From Bowdeniella nasicola (lineage in GTDB: Bacteria > Actinomycetota > Actinomycetes > Actinomycetales > Actinomycetaceae): 64,000 bases of DNA. Position numbers and translations under genes: made by a program. Each line of letters opens with the position of its first letter. Position 1 is the first letter of the stretch. The notes beneath the pieces are model-generated. The model saw only the letters and a list, made by a program, of their open reading frames with translations, did no database searches and had not been told where the DNA came from. The stretch spans positions 1 to 64,000 of the forward strand of contig NZ_FNQV01000012.1 in the NCBI RefSeq assembly GCF_900107735.1, given 5' to 3'. Of the stretch, positions 53,746 through 62,345 are shown in pieces.

Positions 53746-54207
53746 CTAGGACATCGCGACCGAAAAGAGCGCTCCGCCCGCCTCCACGTGTTCACCGGCT
53801 AGCCGCGTGATGTGGCGTGCCTCCCCCATCGCAACGACCGGGGTAATGGGAAGGAAGTTCCCAATCTTCGAGATATCCCAAGCGCACATCAGTTGGCCTT
53901 GTGCCAGCCTCGAGTCCTTGGCCACGTGCCAGGAAAACCCCCGCCCTTGCAGCGCAACGGTATCAAGTCCTAGGTGCACGAGAATCGGGGCACTCTCATC
54001 GGGTGTAGTGACACAGGCGTGCGGGTGCCAGGCAGTGATGATGCCAGCGATGGGTGCCACGACGGGGATCCGCTCGCGTTCCGGCCAAATCGCGACGCCG
54101 GGACCGAGGACCTGGCCGGAAAAGATGTCGTCCGGGACATCGGACAGGTCGACGACGTGCCCACCAAAGGGCGCTCTGACCGTGAGCTCAGCCGCCGAGC
54201 CAGCCAT
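53746..54207 (-). CDS. PTS glucose-type EIIA domain protein
   Basis: This 153-residue single-domain EIIA has the phosphorylatable His in ILVHLGLDTVAL (about residue 75) and the fold start VRAPFGGHVVDLSDVPDDIF. It accepts phosphate from HPr and passes it to an EIIB. It is separated from malQ by 3 bases, so it is co-transcribed with it. No EIIC is in the window; the EIIB at 56437 is a likely partner. Confidence 0.93.
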   Translation of the reverse strand: MAGSAAELTVRAPFGGHVVDLSDVPDDIFSGQVLGPGVAIWPERERIPVVAPIAGIITAWHPHACVTTPDESAPILVHLGLDTVALQGRGFSWHVAKDSRLAQGQLMCAWDISKIGNFLPITPVVAMGEARHITRLAGEHVEAGGALFSVAMS

Positions 54208-54210
54208 GTC

Positions 54211-56352
54211 CTAGTGCGATCCCAGGCGGTCGCGTACGCCGAGCGCTTCGCGCACGGTGTGGATCAGCGACGTGAGCCGCCCGTTGTCTGGCAAATCCTC
54301 CACGAGGATCGATGCGCCGGTGCCATCACCGAGCGGAATCTTCCAGTTGGGGTATTCCTGGTCCGTGCCGGGCTGGTTCTGCGTCCGACGCTCCCCCACC
54401 ATGTCGGTAAGCGAGATTCCGAGGAGTTGGCTCGGCGTCAGCGTGATGTAGCGGTGCATCGCTTCGACGATCTCGCGTTCCGTGGGATCGTCGCCGATGA
54501 GCCCGTACTCACGCAGGCGGTTGAGCATGCGCTCGCGTTCCGCGAGTGCCTCCGCGCGGACCTGTTCCACCGGGTCGACGAGCAGGCCGAGGCGCTCTCG
54601 AACATCGACGTGCTCACCGGCGAGGTAACCTGCCGCGGGCGGCATGTCGTGGGTGTCGACGGTCGCGAGCGCCAGGTGACGGTAATCTTCGGGACGCTTC
54701 GGCAGCCCGTCCTCGCCGTACTCGAACCACATGACCGAGGTCCCAAAGATCCCGCGCTCCGTCAGGTAGTCGCGCACCCACGGCTCGACGGTCCCGAGAT
54801 CCTCGCCGATGAGCGCGGCGCCGGCGCGGTGCGCCTCGAGCAGCAAGACCCCGATCATGGCCTCGTGATCGAAGCGAACATAGGTGCCGTCACCGGGCGA
54901 TGCGCCCTGCGGAATCCACCAGAGGCGGAAGAACCCAATAATGTGGTCCACCCGGATCGCACCGGCGTGACGCAACACGGTGCGGAGCATGTCTCGTAGC
55001 GGTTCGTAGCCGCGCTCAGCGAGGGCATCGGGGCGCCACGGCGGCTGGGACCAGTTCTGGCCCTGCTGGTTGTACATGTCTGGCGGAGCGCCCACCTCGA
55101 TGCCGCGCGCGAAGACATCTTGCAACGCCCACGCGTCGGCGCCTCCGGGATGCACACCGACCGCTAGGTCCTGCATGAGGCCGAGGCCCATCCCGGTGTC
55201 GATCGCGTCGGCTTGTGCGCGCTGCAGCTGCTGGTCGATGATCCACTGCAGCCAGCAGAAGTAATCGATCCGCTCGGCAAGCTCGATGCGCAGCAACCGG
55301 GTGCGCGGCGAGGACGGGTGGGAGACCGACTCCGGCCATTGCTCGCCGCGGTAGCGTTCCGCGAGTGCGCACCACAGGGCGAAGTCCTCCAGGCCCTGGC
55401 CCATCTCGCTGCGGAAGCGCTCGAATTCGCGGCGCCGGGCGGGCGACAGCCCGTGCGCGTAGATGACGGCGAGGGCTTGGCTCTTTGCTCGCCAGGACGC
55501 ATCGCGATCGATGGGCTCGGGCGAGTCGTTATCGCCTTCAACCTCCTGCTGCGCCCAGCGGACAAGAGATCGCTGCGGGCCGGTGAGGTAGGCAACCTCC
55601 TCGATGTCCTCGGGCCGGATGTAGAGCGGAGAGACGAAGCGGCGCGACGTCGGCAGATAGGGCGAGGGCGTGATGGGCGGGAACATCTCGGCCGCATGCA
55701 GCGGGTTGATGAGAAGGAAGTCGGCTCCCATCGAACCGAAGAACGAACCGAGCTCGGCTAGATCGCGTGCATCGCCCATCCCCCACGAGTCCTTGGAACG
55801 CACCGAATACAGCTGGGCCATCGTGCCCCAGCCGCGGCCCGTGGCAAGCGTGGGCTCGGCCAGCCGCTCCGGAGTGACCGCGAGCGGCGCCCGAGTCGTC
55901 GACCCATCATCAAGCGTGGCCACCACCGTGTGCCAGCCCAGCGGAAGGTTGCTCGGCAGCACGAAGGTTGCCTGCCCCGTCAGCACCCCGTCCACCTCAC
56001 GCGGCTCGACCCAGTGGTCCTTTTGCCCCAGCTGCCAGCTCCCGCCGCCTTCCAAGACGACGGAAACCTCGACGCTGCGCCCGTGCGGAAGGTGGACCGG
56101 CACGTCGTGTTCGTGGCCTTCGCGCACGACGAGGCAGGCCGGTAGCAGGCGGCGCCAGGGGGCGAGATCGACGTCGGCGATCGCCTGGTGCACATCCTCA
56201 TCGGTGGTGAGCTGAAAGCCGAGCGCGGCGAGCACTCGAATGAGCGTCTCATCGGATACCTGGCGATGGGCGCCGTGAAAGTCCCAGAATTCGGTGGCGA
56301 CCCCGTTGAGGTCGGCGAGGTGACGAAGGGCGTCGGAGTTGTCGATGCTCAT
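54211..56352 (-). CDS. malQ: 4-alpha-glucanotransferase (amylomaltase)
   Basis: This 713-residue GH77 enzyme transfers maltodextrin segments. Landmarks are RGWGTMAQLYSVRSKDSWG (start of the barrel), SPYLPTSRRFVSPLY, IRVDHIIGFFRLWWIP with the nucleophile Asp, and LIGEDLGTVEPWV with the acid/base Glu. TVDTHDMPPAAGY carries the third acid. An N-terminal domain of about 150 residues precedes the barrel, as in actinobacterial MalQ. It lies between PTS EIIA (3 bases) and EIIB genes, suggesting links to glucose or maltose uptake. Confidence 0.95.
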   Translation of the reverse strand: MSIDNSDALRHLADLNGVATEFWDFHGAHRQVSDETLIRVLAALGFQLTTDEDVHQAIADVDLAPWRRLLPACLVVREGHEHDVPVHLPHGRSVEVSVVLEGGGSWQLGQKDHWVEPREVDGVLTGQATFVLPSNLPLGWHTVVATLDDGSTTRAPLAVTPERLAEPTLATGRGWGTMAQLYSVRSKDSWGMGDARDLAELGSFFGSMGADFLLINPLHAAEMFPPITPSPYLPTSRRFVSPLYIRPEDIEEVAYLTGPQRSLVRWAQQEVEGDNDSPEPIDRDASWRAKSQALAVIYAHGLSPARRREFERFRSEMGQGLEDFALWCALAERYRGEQWPESVSHPSSPRTRLLRIELAERIDYFCWLQWIIDQQLQRAQADAIDTGMGLGLMQDLAVGVHPGGADAWALQDVFARGIEVGAPPDMYNQQGQNWSQPPWRPDALAERGYEPLRDMLRTVLRHAGAIRVDHIIGFFRLWWIPQGASPGDGTYVRFDHEAMIGVLLLEAHRAGAALIGEDLGTVEPWVRDYLTERGIFGTSVMWFEYGEDGLPKRPEDYRHLALATVDTHDMPPAAGYLAGEHVDVRERLGLLVDPVEQVRAEALAERERMLNRLREYGLIGDDPTEREIVEAMHRYITLTPSQLLGISLTDMVGERRTQNQPGTDQEYPNWKIPLGDGTGASILVEDLPDNGRLTSLIHTVREALGVRDRLGSH

Positions 56353-56392
56353 GAGGTTCCCACCTGTGAGGTTTCGCGAGTGAACGGTCGGC

Positions 56393-56422
56393 ATAAAAAC
56401 CGCCCCGCGACAAGCGGGACGG
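56393..56422 (-). terminator. Rho-independent terminator after the EIIB gene
   Basis: On the minus strand CCGTCCCGC and GCGGGGCGG form a 9-bp stem (one G-U pair) around a 4-base loop, followed by TTTTTAT. It separates the EIIB transcript from malQ. Confidence 0.9.
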
Positions 56423-56436
56423 CCCGGATTTCAATC

Positions 56437-56685
56437 CTATTCTTCGGCCATCATGCCATTGATGTTCTCGGCGATCGCCTCGGCTTCGGGGCCGACGACG
56501 ACCTGGACCACGTGGCCGGATCGCACTACGCCATAGACGCCGTCGATCCGCAAGCCCTCTTCACTGACGGCCTCTGGGTCCTTGACCTGGACGCGCAGTC
56601 GCGTGATGCACGACTCCAGCTCCTCGATGTTGTCCTTGCCTCCGAGTCCGGCCAGAATTTCAGCTGCGTTGCTCATGTCACCCAT
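56437..56685 (-). CDS. PTS glucose-type EIIB subunit
   Basis: This 82-residue EIIB has the phosphorylated Cys in ESCITRLRVQV (about residue 27) and the GVVRSGHVVQVVVG strand. It stands alone, without the EIIC or EIIA domains often fused to it. It takes phosphate from EIIA and gives it to sugar on an EIIC that is not in this window. ATG 56676 is an alternative start. Confidence 0.93.
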   Translation of the reverse strand: MGDMSNAAEILAGLGGKDNIEELESCITRLRVQVKDPEAVSEEGLRIDGVYGVVRSGHVVQVVVGPEAEAIAENINGMMAEE

Positions 56686-56807
56686 CTCATTTCTTGCGTT
56701 CCGACTCCGTAACTATCCTCACACCAGTATCGCACTAACCGCGGGCTTCGGCGATGCTACCGGCTGAGCAAGTTGGCACAATGGAAATCGGACCGAGGAG
56801 GTTTTCC

Positions 56808-58514
56808 ATGACAGGCGTACACGAAGCTGATCGCGATAAGCATGTCCGTACCCGCTACCACGGCATCGGGGTCAGCCCCGGCCGCGCCGTCGGCCCGATC
56901 GCACGCGTCTTTCCCCGGGTGAGCGAGCCTCGCGCTCGATTCCTCCCTCCCGAGCGCCACGCCGACGCCGAGGTCGAGCGCATCTATGAAGCGGCCAAGC
57001 AGACGGCCGAGAACCTCTCGCTGCGCGCCCAGCTCGCCGCGGGTCAAGCCGCCGAGGTATTGACGACGGCCGCGCAAATCGCTGAAGACCCCGTGCTGTT
57101 AGAGGGCGCGAGCGATCTTGTGCGCTCACGCCAGCTCGTTCCCACCCGCGCGGTATGGGAGGCCGCGGGCTCGCTCGCTGACCAGCTCCGAGAAATGGGC
57201 GGTTACCTCGCTGAGCGCGCGCTCGATGTCTACGACGTGCGCGACCGCATCATTGCGCGCCTCATCGGCCGTCCCGCGCCGGGCCTTCCCACTCCGGATC
57301 GGGAACACATCCTGTGGGCCTCCGATCTCGCGCCCTCTGATGCTGCCCAATTGGACGCCGCAAAGGTGCTCGGCATCGTCCTGCAGGAGGGTGGCCCCAC
57401 CTCGCACACCGCGATCGTCGCCCGCGAACTCGGAATTCCGGCCGTCGTCGCGGCGCAGTCATCGAGCGCACTGAAGGACGGCGATATCGTCCTGATCAAC
57501 GGCGCCGCGGGCACCGTCACGCTCGACCCCACCGAGGAGCAGATCGCAGCCGCACAGCAACAGATCGTGCGCCGCGAGTTTTCCGGCACGGGCCAGCTCG
57601 CCGACGGCCACCACGTTCCGCTGCTCGCCAATATTTCGGACGCGGCTGGTGCCCGCGCCGCTCGCGAGATGAAGGCCGAAGGCATCGGGCTGTTGCGTAC
57701 CGAGCTGTGGTTCCTCGGCTATCCCGAAGAGCCCTCCGTCGCCGATCAGGTCGAAAAGTTCACGGACGTCTTCACCGCTGCCCCAAACGGGCGAATCGTC
57801 GTGCGCACCCTCGACGCGGGCTCCGATAAGCCCATGCCGTTCCTCCCCATGGGCCACGAAGCGAACCCCGCCCTCGGGGTTCGCGGCTACCGCATGGTCC
57901 GAAAGTTCCCCGACGTTCTCACGCGCCAACTCGATGCGATTGCGCAGGCGCAGCGTGCCACCGGAGCTGACGTGCACGTCATGGCTCCGATGATCTCCAC
58001 GGTGAGCGAAGCCTCCGATTTCGTCGACGCCTGCCGCGCCCGGGGCCTGAACCACGCCGGCATCATGGTCGAGGTCCCCTCCTCCGCGCTGCGGGCGGGC
58101 CAGATCCTCGCGAGCGCCGACTTCGCCTCCATCGGCACGAACGACCTCAGCCAATACACGATGGGCGCCGACCGCCTCCAGGGCGTGCTCGCTGACCTCG
58201 CTGACCCGTGGCATCCGGCAGTCCTCGATCTCATCAAGCTGACGTGCGCCGGGGGCGCGCAGCAAGATCGTCCCGTCGGTGTCTGCGGCGAGGCCGCCGC
58301 CGACCCTGCGCTCGCGATCGTCCTCGTCGGGCTGGGCGTTTCGACGCTGTCCATGACACCGCGCTCCATCCCCGATGTCGCCGCAGCTCTCGGGGCCGTC
58401 ACGCTTGCCGAAGCACGTGAGGCCGCGGGTATCGCGCTCGCCGCGTCGGGAGCGCGCAGCGCCCGCCAAGCGGTGCGTGACCGCCTCGATGCCCTAACCG
58501 AACTCGGATTGTGA
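56808..58514 (+). CDS. ptsI: PTS Enzyme I (phosphoenolpyruvate-protein phosphotransferase)
   Basis: This 568-residue cytosolic enzyme autophosphorylates from PEP on a His and passes the phosphate to HPr. The His is in GGPTSHTAIVAREL (about residue 204), the PEP-binding barrel has LRTELWFLG and GTNDLSQYTMGADR, and the catalytic Cys is in VGVCGEAAADP. The ATG at 56808 follows GAGGAG; the longer frame from 56754 is not needed. It is divergent from the EIIB gene. No separate ptsH is nearby; the only HPr domain in the window is fused to DhaM. Confidence 0.96.
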   Translation: MTGVHEADRDKHVRTRYHGIGVSPGRAVGPIARVFPRVSEPRARFLPPERHADAEVERIYEAAKQTAENLSLRAQLAAGQAAEVLTTAAQIAEDPVLLEGASDLVRSRQLVPTRAVWEAAGSLADQLREMGGYLAERALDVYDVRDRIIARLIGRPAPGLPTPDREHILWASDLAPSDAAQLDAAKVLGIVLQEGGPTSHTAIVARELGIPAVVAAQSSSALKDGDIVLINGAAGTVTLDPTEEQIAAAQQQIVRREFSGTGQLADGHHVPLLANISDAAGARAAREMKAEGIGLLRTELWFLGYPEEPSVADQVEKFTDVFTAAPNGRIVVRTLDAGSDKPMPFLPMGHEANPALGVRGYRMVRKFPDVLTRQLDAIAQAQRATGADVHVMAPMISTVSEASDFVDACRARGLNHAGIMVEVPSSALRAGQILASADFASIGTNDLSQYTMGADRLQGVLADLADPWHPAVLDLIKLTCAGGAQQDRPVGVCGEAAADPALAIVLVGLGVSTLSMTPRSIPDVAAALGAVTLAEAREAAGIALAASGARSARQAVRDRLDALTELGL

Positions 58515-58520
58515 GGAGCT

Positions 58521-59486
58521 ATGGACGATATGCCAATCCCGCTGCAACCCACGCCCGATGGCGTACCCGATCCCATGAACGGCGTTCTGCCGATCCCGCA
58601 GCCCGATGTGGAGCCGCTGTCCCACGTCCTTGCCGCCCTGGACCTCACGCGCCTCGACGAGACGACCTTTGCCGCGCCCTCGCTGCCGTTCTTCCTGGGA
58701 CGTATCTACGGCGGTCAGGTCCTGTCCCAAGCCATGATGGCGGCGGGCCGCACGACACCCGACGACGGCGACGGGCCGCGCCAGCTGCACTCCTGCCACG
58801 GCTACTTCCTGCGCCCCGGAACGATCGATTCTGCTCTCGAATTCCGGGTGGAGCTCCTGCACGATGGCCGGTCGTTCTCGACGCGTCGCGTCCACGCGAT
58901 CCAGCATGGCAAGCCAATCTTGTCGGTCATCGCTTCGTTCCAGGAAAGCCAGCGCGGCCGCGAGCATCAGGATGTCGCGCCCCGGGTCTTCACTCCCGAC
59001 ATGCTTCCAAGCGCGATGGAACTCTTCGCGGCAAATCCCGATCCAACAGCGCAGTTCTTGGCCCGCACTGGCGCCTTCGATATCCGACACGTCGCCGGCA
59101 ATATGTTCATCCACCCCGCGCCGACTCGCGATGCGACCCAGTGCGTATGGATGCGGGCGCGCTCGGCCCTGCCCGAGGGCGCGAGCCAGCTGTTGCATCG
59201 AGCCCTGCTGATCTACGCGTGTGACCAGGTCATGCTGGAGCCCGTACTGCGCCGCCACGGCTTGTCCTGGCAACACCCGGGCATTTCGGTCGCGTCGCTC
59301 GATCACTCCATGTGGTGGCACCGCGATATCGATGTCTCGGACTGGTTCGTCTTCGAGCAGCACTCGCCGTCAGCACAGTGCGGCAGAGGCCTGGGAACCG
59401 CCAAGATCTTCGATAAGACCGGGGCTCTCGTGGCCTCTGCCGCCCAAGAAGGTATGGTGCGCGTGCCGGAGGATAACGAGGTTTAG
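58521..59486 (+). CDS. tesB: Acyl-CoA thioesterase II (TesB-like)
   Basis: This 321-residue double-hotdog enzyme hydrolyses acyl-CoA to free acid and CoA. Landmarks are IYGGQVLSQAMMAAGRT, HGYFLRPG and FSTRRVHAIQ in the first domain, and SLDHSMWWHRDIDVSDW and GRGLGTAKIFD in the second. It lies 6 bases after ptsI, so the two may be co-transcribed despite unrelated roles. It overlaps the end of the next, convergent thioesterase gene. Confidence 0.92.
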   Translation: MDDMPIPLQPTPDGVPDPMNGVLPIPQPDVEPLSHVLAALDLTRLDETTFAAPSLPFFLGRIYGGQVLSQAMMAAGRTTPDDGDGPRQLHSCHGYFLRPGTIDSALEFRVELLHDGRSFSTRRVHAIQHGKPILSVIASFQESQRGREHQDVAPRVFTPDMLPSAMELFAANPDPTAQFLARTGAFDIRHVAGNMFIHPAPTRDATQCVWMRARSALPEGASQLLHRALLIYACDQVMLEPVLRRHGLSWQHPGISVASLDHSMWWHRDIDVSDWFVFEQHSPSAQCGRGLGTAKIFDKTGALVASAAQEGMVRVPEDNEV

Positions 59487-59929
59487 CCGCGCCGGAAGGA
59501 CAGCGGCGTATCGGCGATTCGGCCGAGCTGCTCGCGTTCCGTATCCGTAATCCGGCGCGGTTTCATCGATTGCGTGTCCATGAGGACCACGACGGTGCGC
59601 GCCTGGACCGCAACCGAGCCGTCCTCGGCGGGAATCGTGTAATCGATGTCGACCGAAGCACCTCCCATGCGCGAGACCCAGGTCCGCACCGGGATCGGGG
59701 TATCGGGGTACATCACGGGCTTGAGGTATTCGATTTCCTGGCGCGCGATGAACGTCGCGGACGATCCACCGAGGCCGAAGGACCCATCGGAGTTATCGAG
59801 GCCCTGGCCATGCCAGAACACCGCGATACGGACCTCTTCTAAGAGCGTGAGCATCGCAGCGTTGTTCACGTGCCCATAGGCGTCAAGGTCGGCCCAGCGC
59901 ACCTTGATCGGAACGTCAATGGCTGTCAT
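59483..59929 (-). CDS. 4HBT-type acyl-CoA thioesterase
   Basis: This 148-residue hotdog thioesterase has the catalytic Asp in KVRWADLDAYGHVNNAAML. It belongs to the YbgC/4-hydroxybenzoyl-CoA group, and its acyl substrate is unknown. It follows ettA on the same strand at 8 bases and is convergent with tesB, overlapping by 4 bases. Confidence 0.92.
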   Translation of the reverse strand: MTAIDVPIKVRWADLDAYGHVNNAAMLTLLEEVRIAVFWHGQGLDNSDGSFGLGGSSATFIARQEIEYLKPVMYPDTPIPVRTWVSRMGGASVDIDYTIPAEDGSVAVQARTVVVLMDTQSMKPRRITDTEREQLGRIADTPLSFRRG

Positions 59930-59937
59930 GACTTGTC

Positions 59938-61620
59938 CTAGTTTCGGGTGAGCTTGCGGTAGGTCATGGCCGGCGGGCGCGCTGCCTCCGGGCCAAGGCG
60001 CTCGACCTTGTTCTTCTCGTAGGCCTCGAAGTTACCTTCAAACCAGTACCACTTGGTCGGGTCTTCATCCGTTCCCTCATAGGCCAGGATGTGGGTGGCG
60101 ACGCGGTCCAAGAACCAGCGATCGTGGGTGATGACCACGGCACAGCCGGGGAACTGGAGCAACGCGTTTTCGAGCGATCCGAGGGTCTCCACGTCGAGGT
60201 CGTTCGTCGGCTCATCAAGCAGCAACAGATTTCCACCCTGCTTGAGCGTCAGCGCCAGGTTCAACCGGTTGCGCTCACCACCGGAGAGAACCCCAGCGGG
60301 CTTTTGCTGATCCGGGCCCTTGAAACCGAAAGCCGAGACGTATGCGCGAGACGGCATTTCGACCTGGCCGACCTGGATGAAGTCGAGTCCATCGGAGACG
60401 ACCTCCCACAGGGTCTTGTTCGGATCGATGCCGGCACGCGTCTGGTCGACGTAGGACAGCTTGACGGTCTCGCCGATCTTCAGCTCGCCATCATCGAGCG
60501 GCTCCAGGCCAACGATCGTCTTGAACAGCGTCGTCTTACCGACACCGTTGGGGCCGATGATGCCGACGATGCCGTTGCGCGGCAACGAGAACGACAGGTT
60601 GTCGATCAGGGCGCGATCCCCGAAGCCCTTCTTGAGGTTCTTCGCCTCCAACACCAAGTTGCCCAGGCGCGGGCCGGGCGGAATCTGGATTTCTTCGAAG
60701 TCGAGCTTGCGAGTGCGCTCGGCCTCGGCCGCCATCTCCTCGTAGCGCTGCAGACGCGCCTTCGACTTGGCCTGGCGGCCCTTAGCGTTCTGGCGGACCC
60801 ACTCCAATTCTTCCTTCAGGCGCTTCGCAAGCTTCGCGTCCTTCTTGCCCTGGATCTGCAGGCGTTCCTGCTTCTTTTCCAGGTAGGTGGAGTAGTTGCC
60901 CTCATAGGGGTAGAGCCGGCCGCGATCAACTTCCGCGATCCATTCAGCGACGTGATCCAGGAAGTAGCGATCGTGGGTGACAGCGATGATGGCGCCGGGG
61001 TACTTAGCCAGGTGCTGCTCGAGCCACAGCACGGACTCAGCATCTAGGTGGTTAGTGGGCTCGTCAAGAAGCAGCAGGTCCGGCTCCTCTAGGAGGAGTT
61101 TGCACAGCGCGACGCGGCGGCGCTCACCACCGGAGAGCACGGAGACATCGGCATCGCCCGGGGGCAGCTTGAGGGCGTCCATCGCCTGGTTGAGCTGCGA
61201 GTCCAGATCCCACGCGTCGGCGGCATCGATCTCGGTTTGCAGCTTGCCCATCTCTTCCATGAGCGCATCGAAGTCCGCATCTGGATTGGCCATTTCTTCA
61301 CCGATCTCGTTGAATCGGTTGATCTTGGCCAGGATGTCGCCGACGGCTTCTTCCACGTTGCCGCGGACGTCTTTTTCTTCGTTCAGCGGGGGTTCCTGCA
61401 GCAGGATTCCGACGCTGTAGCCCGGTGAGAGTCGTGCCTCGCCGTTGGAGGGCTGCTCGAGCCCGGCCATGATCTTCAGGATCGTCGACTTACCGGCACC
61501 GTTTGGGCCGACCATGCCGATCTTGGCGCCGGGCAAAAATGCCATGGTGACGTCATCGAGGATGACTTTGTCACCGTGCGCCTTGCGGGCCTTGACCATC
61601 GAGTAGATGTATTCCGCCAC
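59938..61620 (-). CDS. ettA: Energy-dependent translational throttle protein EttA (ABC-F)
   Basis: This 560-residue ribosome-associated ABC-F ATPase has two ATPase cassettes. Walker A motifs are GPNGAGKST and GPNGVGKTT; signatures are LSGGERRRVALCKLL and LSGGERNRLNLALTL. Both have LLLLDEPTNxLD Walker B regions. It binds the ribosomal E site and gates translation according to the ATP/ADP ratio. The start is a GTG at 61620. A hairpin lies between it and ssb. Confidence 0.95.
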   Translation of the reverse strand: MAEYIYSMVKARKAHGDKVILDDVTMAFLPGAKIGMVGPNGAGKSTILKIMAGLEQPSNGEARLSPGYSVGILLQEPPLNEEKDVRGNVEEAVGDILAKINRFNEIGEEMANPDADFDALMEEMGKLQTEIDAADAWDLDSQLNQAMDALKLPPGDADVSVLSGGERRRVALCKLLLEEPDLLLLDEPTNHLDAESVLWLEQHLAKYPGAIIAVTHDRYFLDHVAEWIAEVDRGRLYPYEGNYSTYLEKKQERLQIQGKKDAKLAKRLKEELEWVRQNAKGRQAKSKARLQRYEEMAAEAERTRKLDFEEIQIPPGPRLGNLVLEAKNLKKGFGDRALIDNLSFSLPRNGIVGIIGPNGVGKTTLFKTIVGLEPLDDGELKIGETVKLSYVDQTRAGIDPNKTLWEVVSDGLDFIQVGQVEMPSRAYVSAFGFKGPDQQKPAGVLSGGERNRLNLALTLKQGGNLLLLDEPTNDLDVETLGSLENALLQFPGCAVVITHDRWFLDRVATHILAYEGTDEDPTKWYWFEGNFEAYEKNKVERLGPEAARPPAMTYRKLTRN

Positions 61621-61727
61621 TGTTCTCCCCACGGGTTGATGCTTGCTGCCGGTGAGCCGGCCTTGGACCAGACTAAGACATGGCGGGCGCCAATCTCATC
61701 TTTCTTCCCGCGAGCAAAACGTGAGAT

Positions 61728-61754
61728 GTGCCGGGCCGGTGGCCGGCCCGGCAC
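61728..61754. terminator. Stem-loop downstream of ssb
   Basis: GTGCCGGGCCGG and CCGGCCCGGCAC are perfect 12-base complements with a 3-base loop, 6 bases past the ssb stop. No U-tract follows, so it may need Rho or act mainly to stabilise the mRNA end. Confidence 0.7.
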
Positions 61755-61760
61755 ACCGAA

Positions 61761-62213
61761 TTAGACAGCTTCGCGCAGCTCCTGGTCGTCATCGGGGTAG
61801 GGAACGGTGGTGTCCATGACTTCAAGGGGCGGGCGGACCTCCTTTTCGGGTTCGTCTCGCCTGACGCGAGTGAAGCGGGCGGTGCCCGTCGTCAGGTCGA
61901 TTCCGACGTGGGATGCGATGACGACGACCTGGGTACGGTCTTGGCCGGCTTGATTGGTCCAGGACTCGGTTTCGACGCGACCGCGCACGAGCACGGGATC
62001 ACCTTTGCCGAGTGAATTGAGGACGTTGTCCGCCAATTGGCCGAAGCACTTGACGGTGAACCACTGGGTTTCGGAGGTGAACTCACCGTCGGGGCCTTTG
62101 CGACGCATGGAGTGGGCGACGCGGAGTTTGACGAGGTTGGCCGTCGTGACGGCCGTGATCTTTTCGGGGTGGGCACCAAGGTTGCCCTTGAGTGTGACAT
62201 CCATGGAGTTCAT
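61761..62213 (-). CDS. ssb: Single-stranded DNA-binding protein paralog
   Basis: This SSB of about 150 residues has an OB fold (TLKGNLGAHPEK, then ETQWFTVKCFGQLADNVL and GDPVLVRGRVETESW). The tail is short and ends YPDDDQELREAV, without the DDDIPF tip used to bind partner proteins. It is therefore likely an auxiliary SSB rather than the main replication form. The ATG at 62213 has AGGAAGG 9 bases upstream; ATG 62222 is too close to the site. It lies downstream of two GTPase genes on the same strand. Confidence 0.9.
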   Translation of the reverse strand: MNSMDVTLKGNLGAHPEKITAVTTANLVKLRVAHSMRRKGPDGEFTSETQWFTVKCFGQLADNVLNSLGKGDPVLVRGRVETESWTNQAGQDRTQVVVIASHVGIDLTTGTARFTRVRRDEPEKEVRPPLEVMDTTVPYPDDDQELREAV

Positions 62214-62345
62214 GATGGTCATCCTTCCTACCTGCGGGTGCGGGTAGGACTCACTGTGGGCCAGAAGCGCCCTCGGGGCGCCTGCCGCGTTGACATCCTC
62301 GGGGCGAAGTGGGCGCTGTGCGGGGCTGTGGATAGCGGCGGCGAG

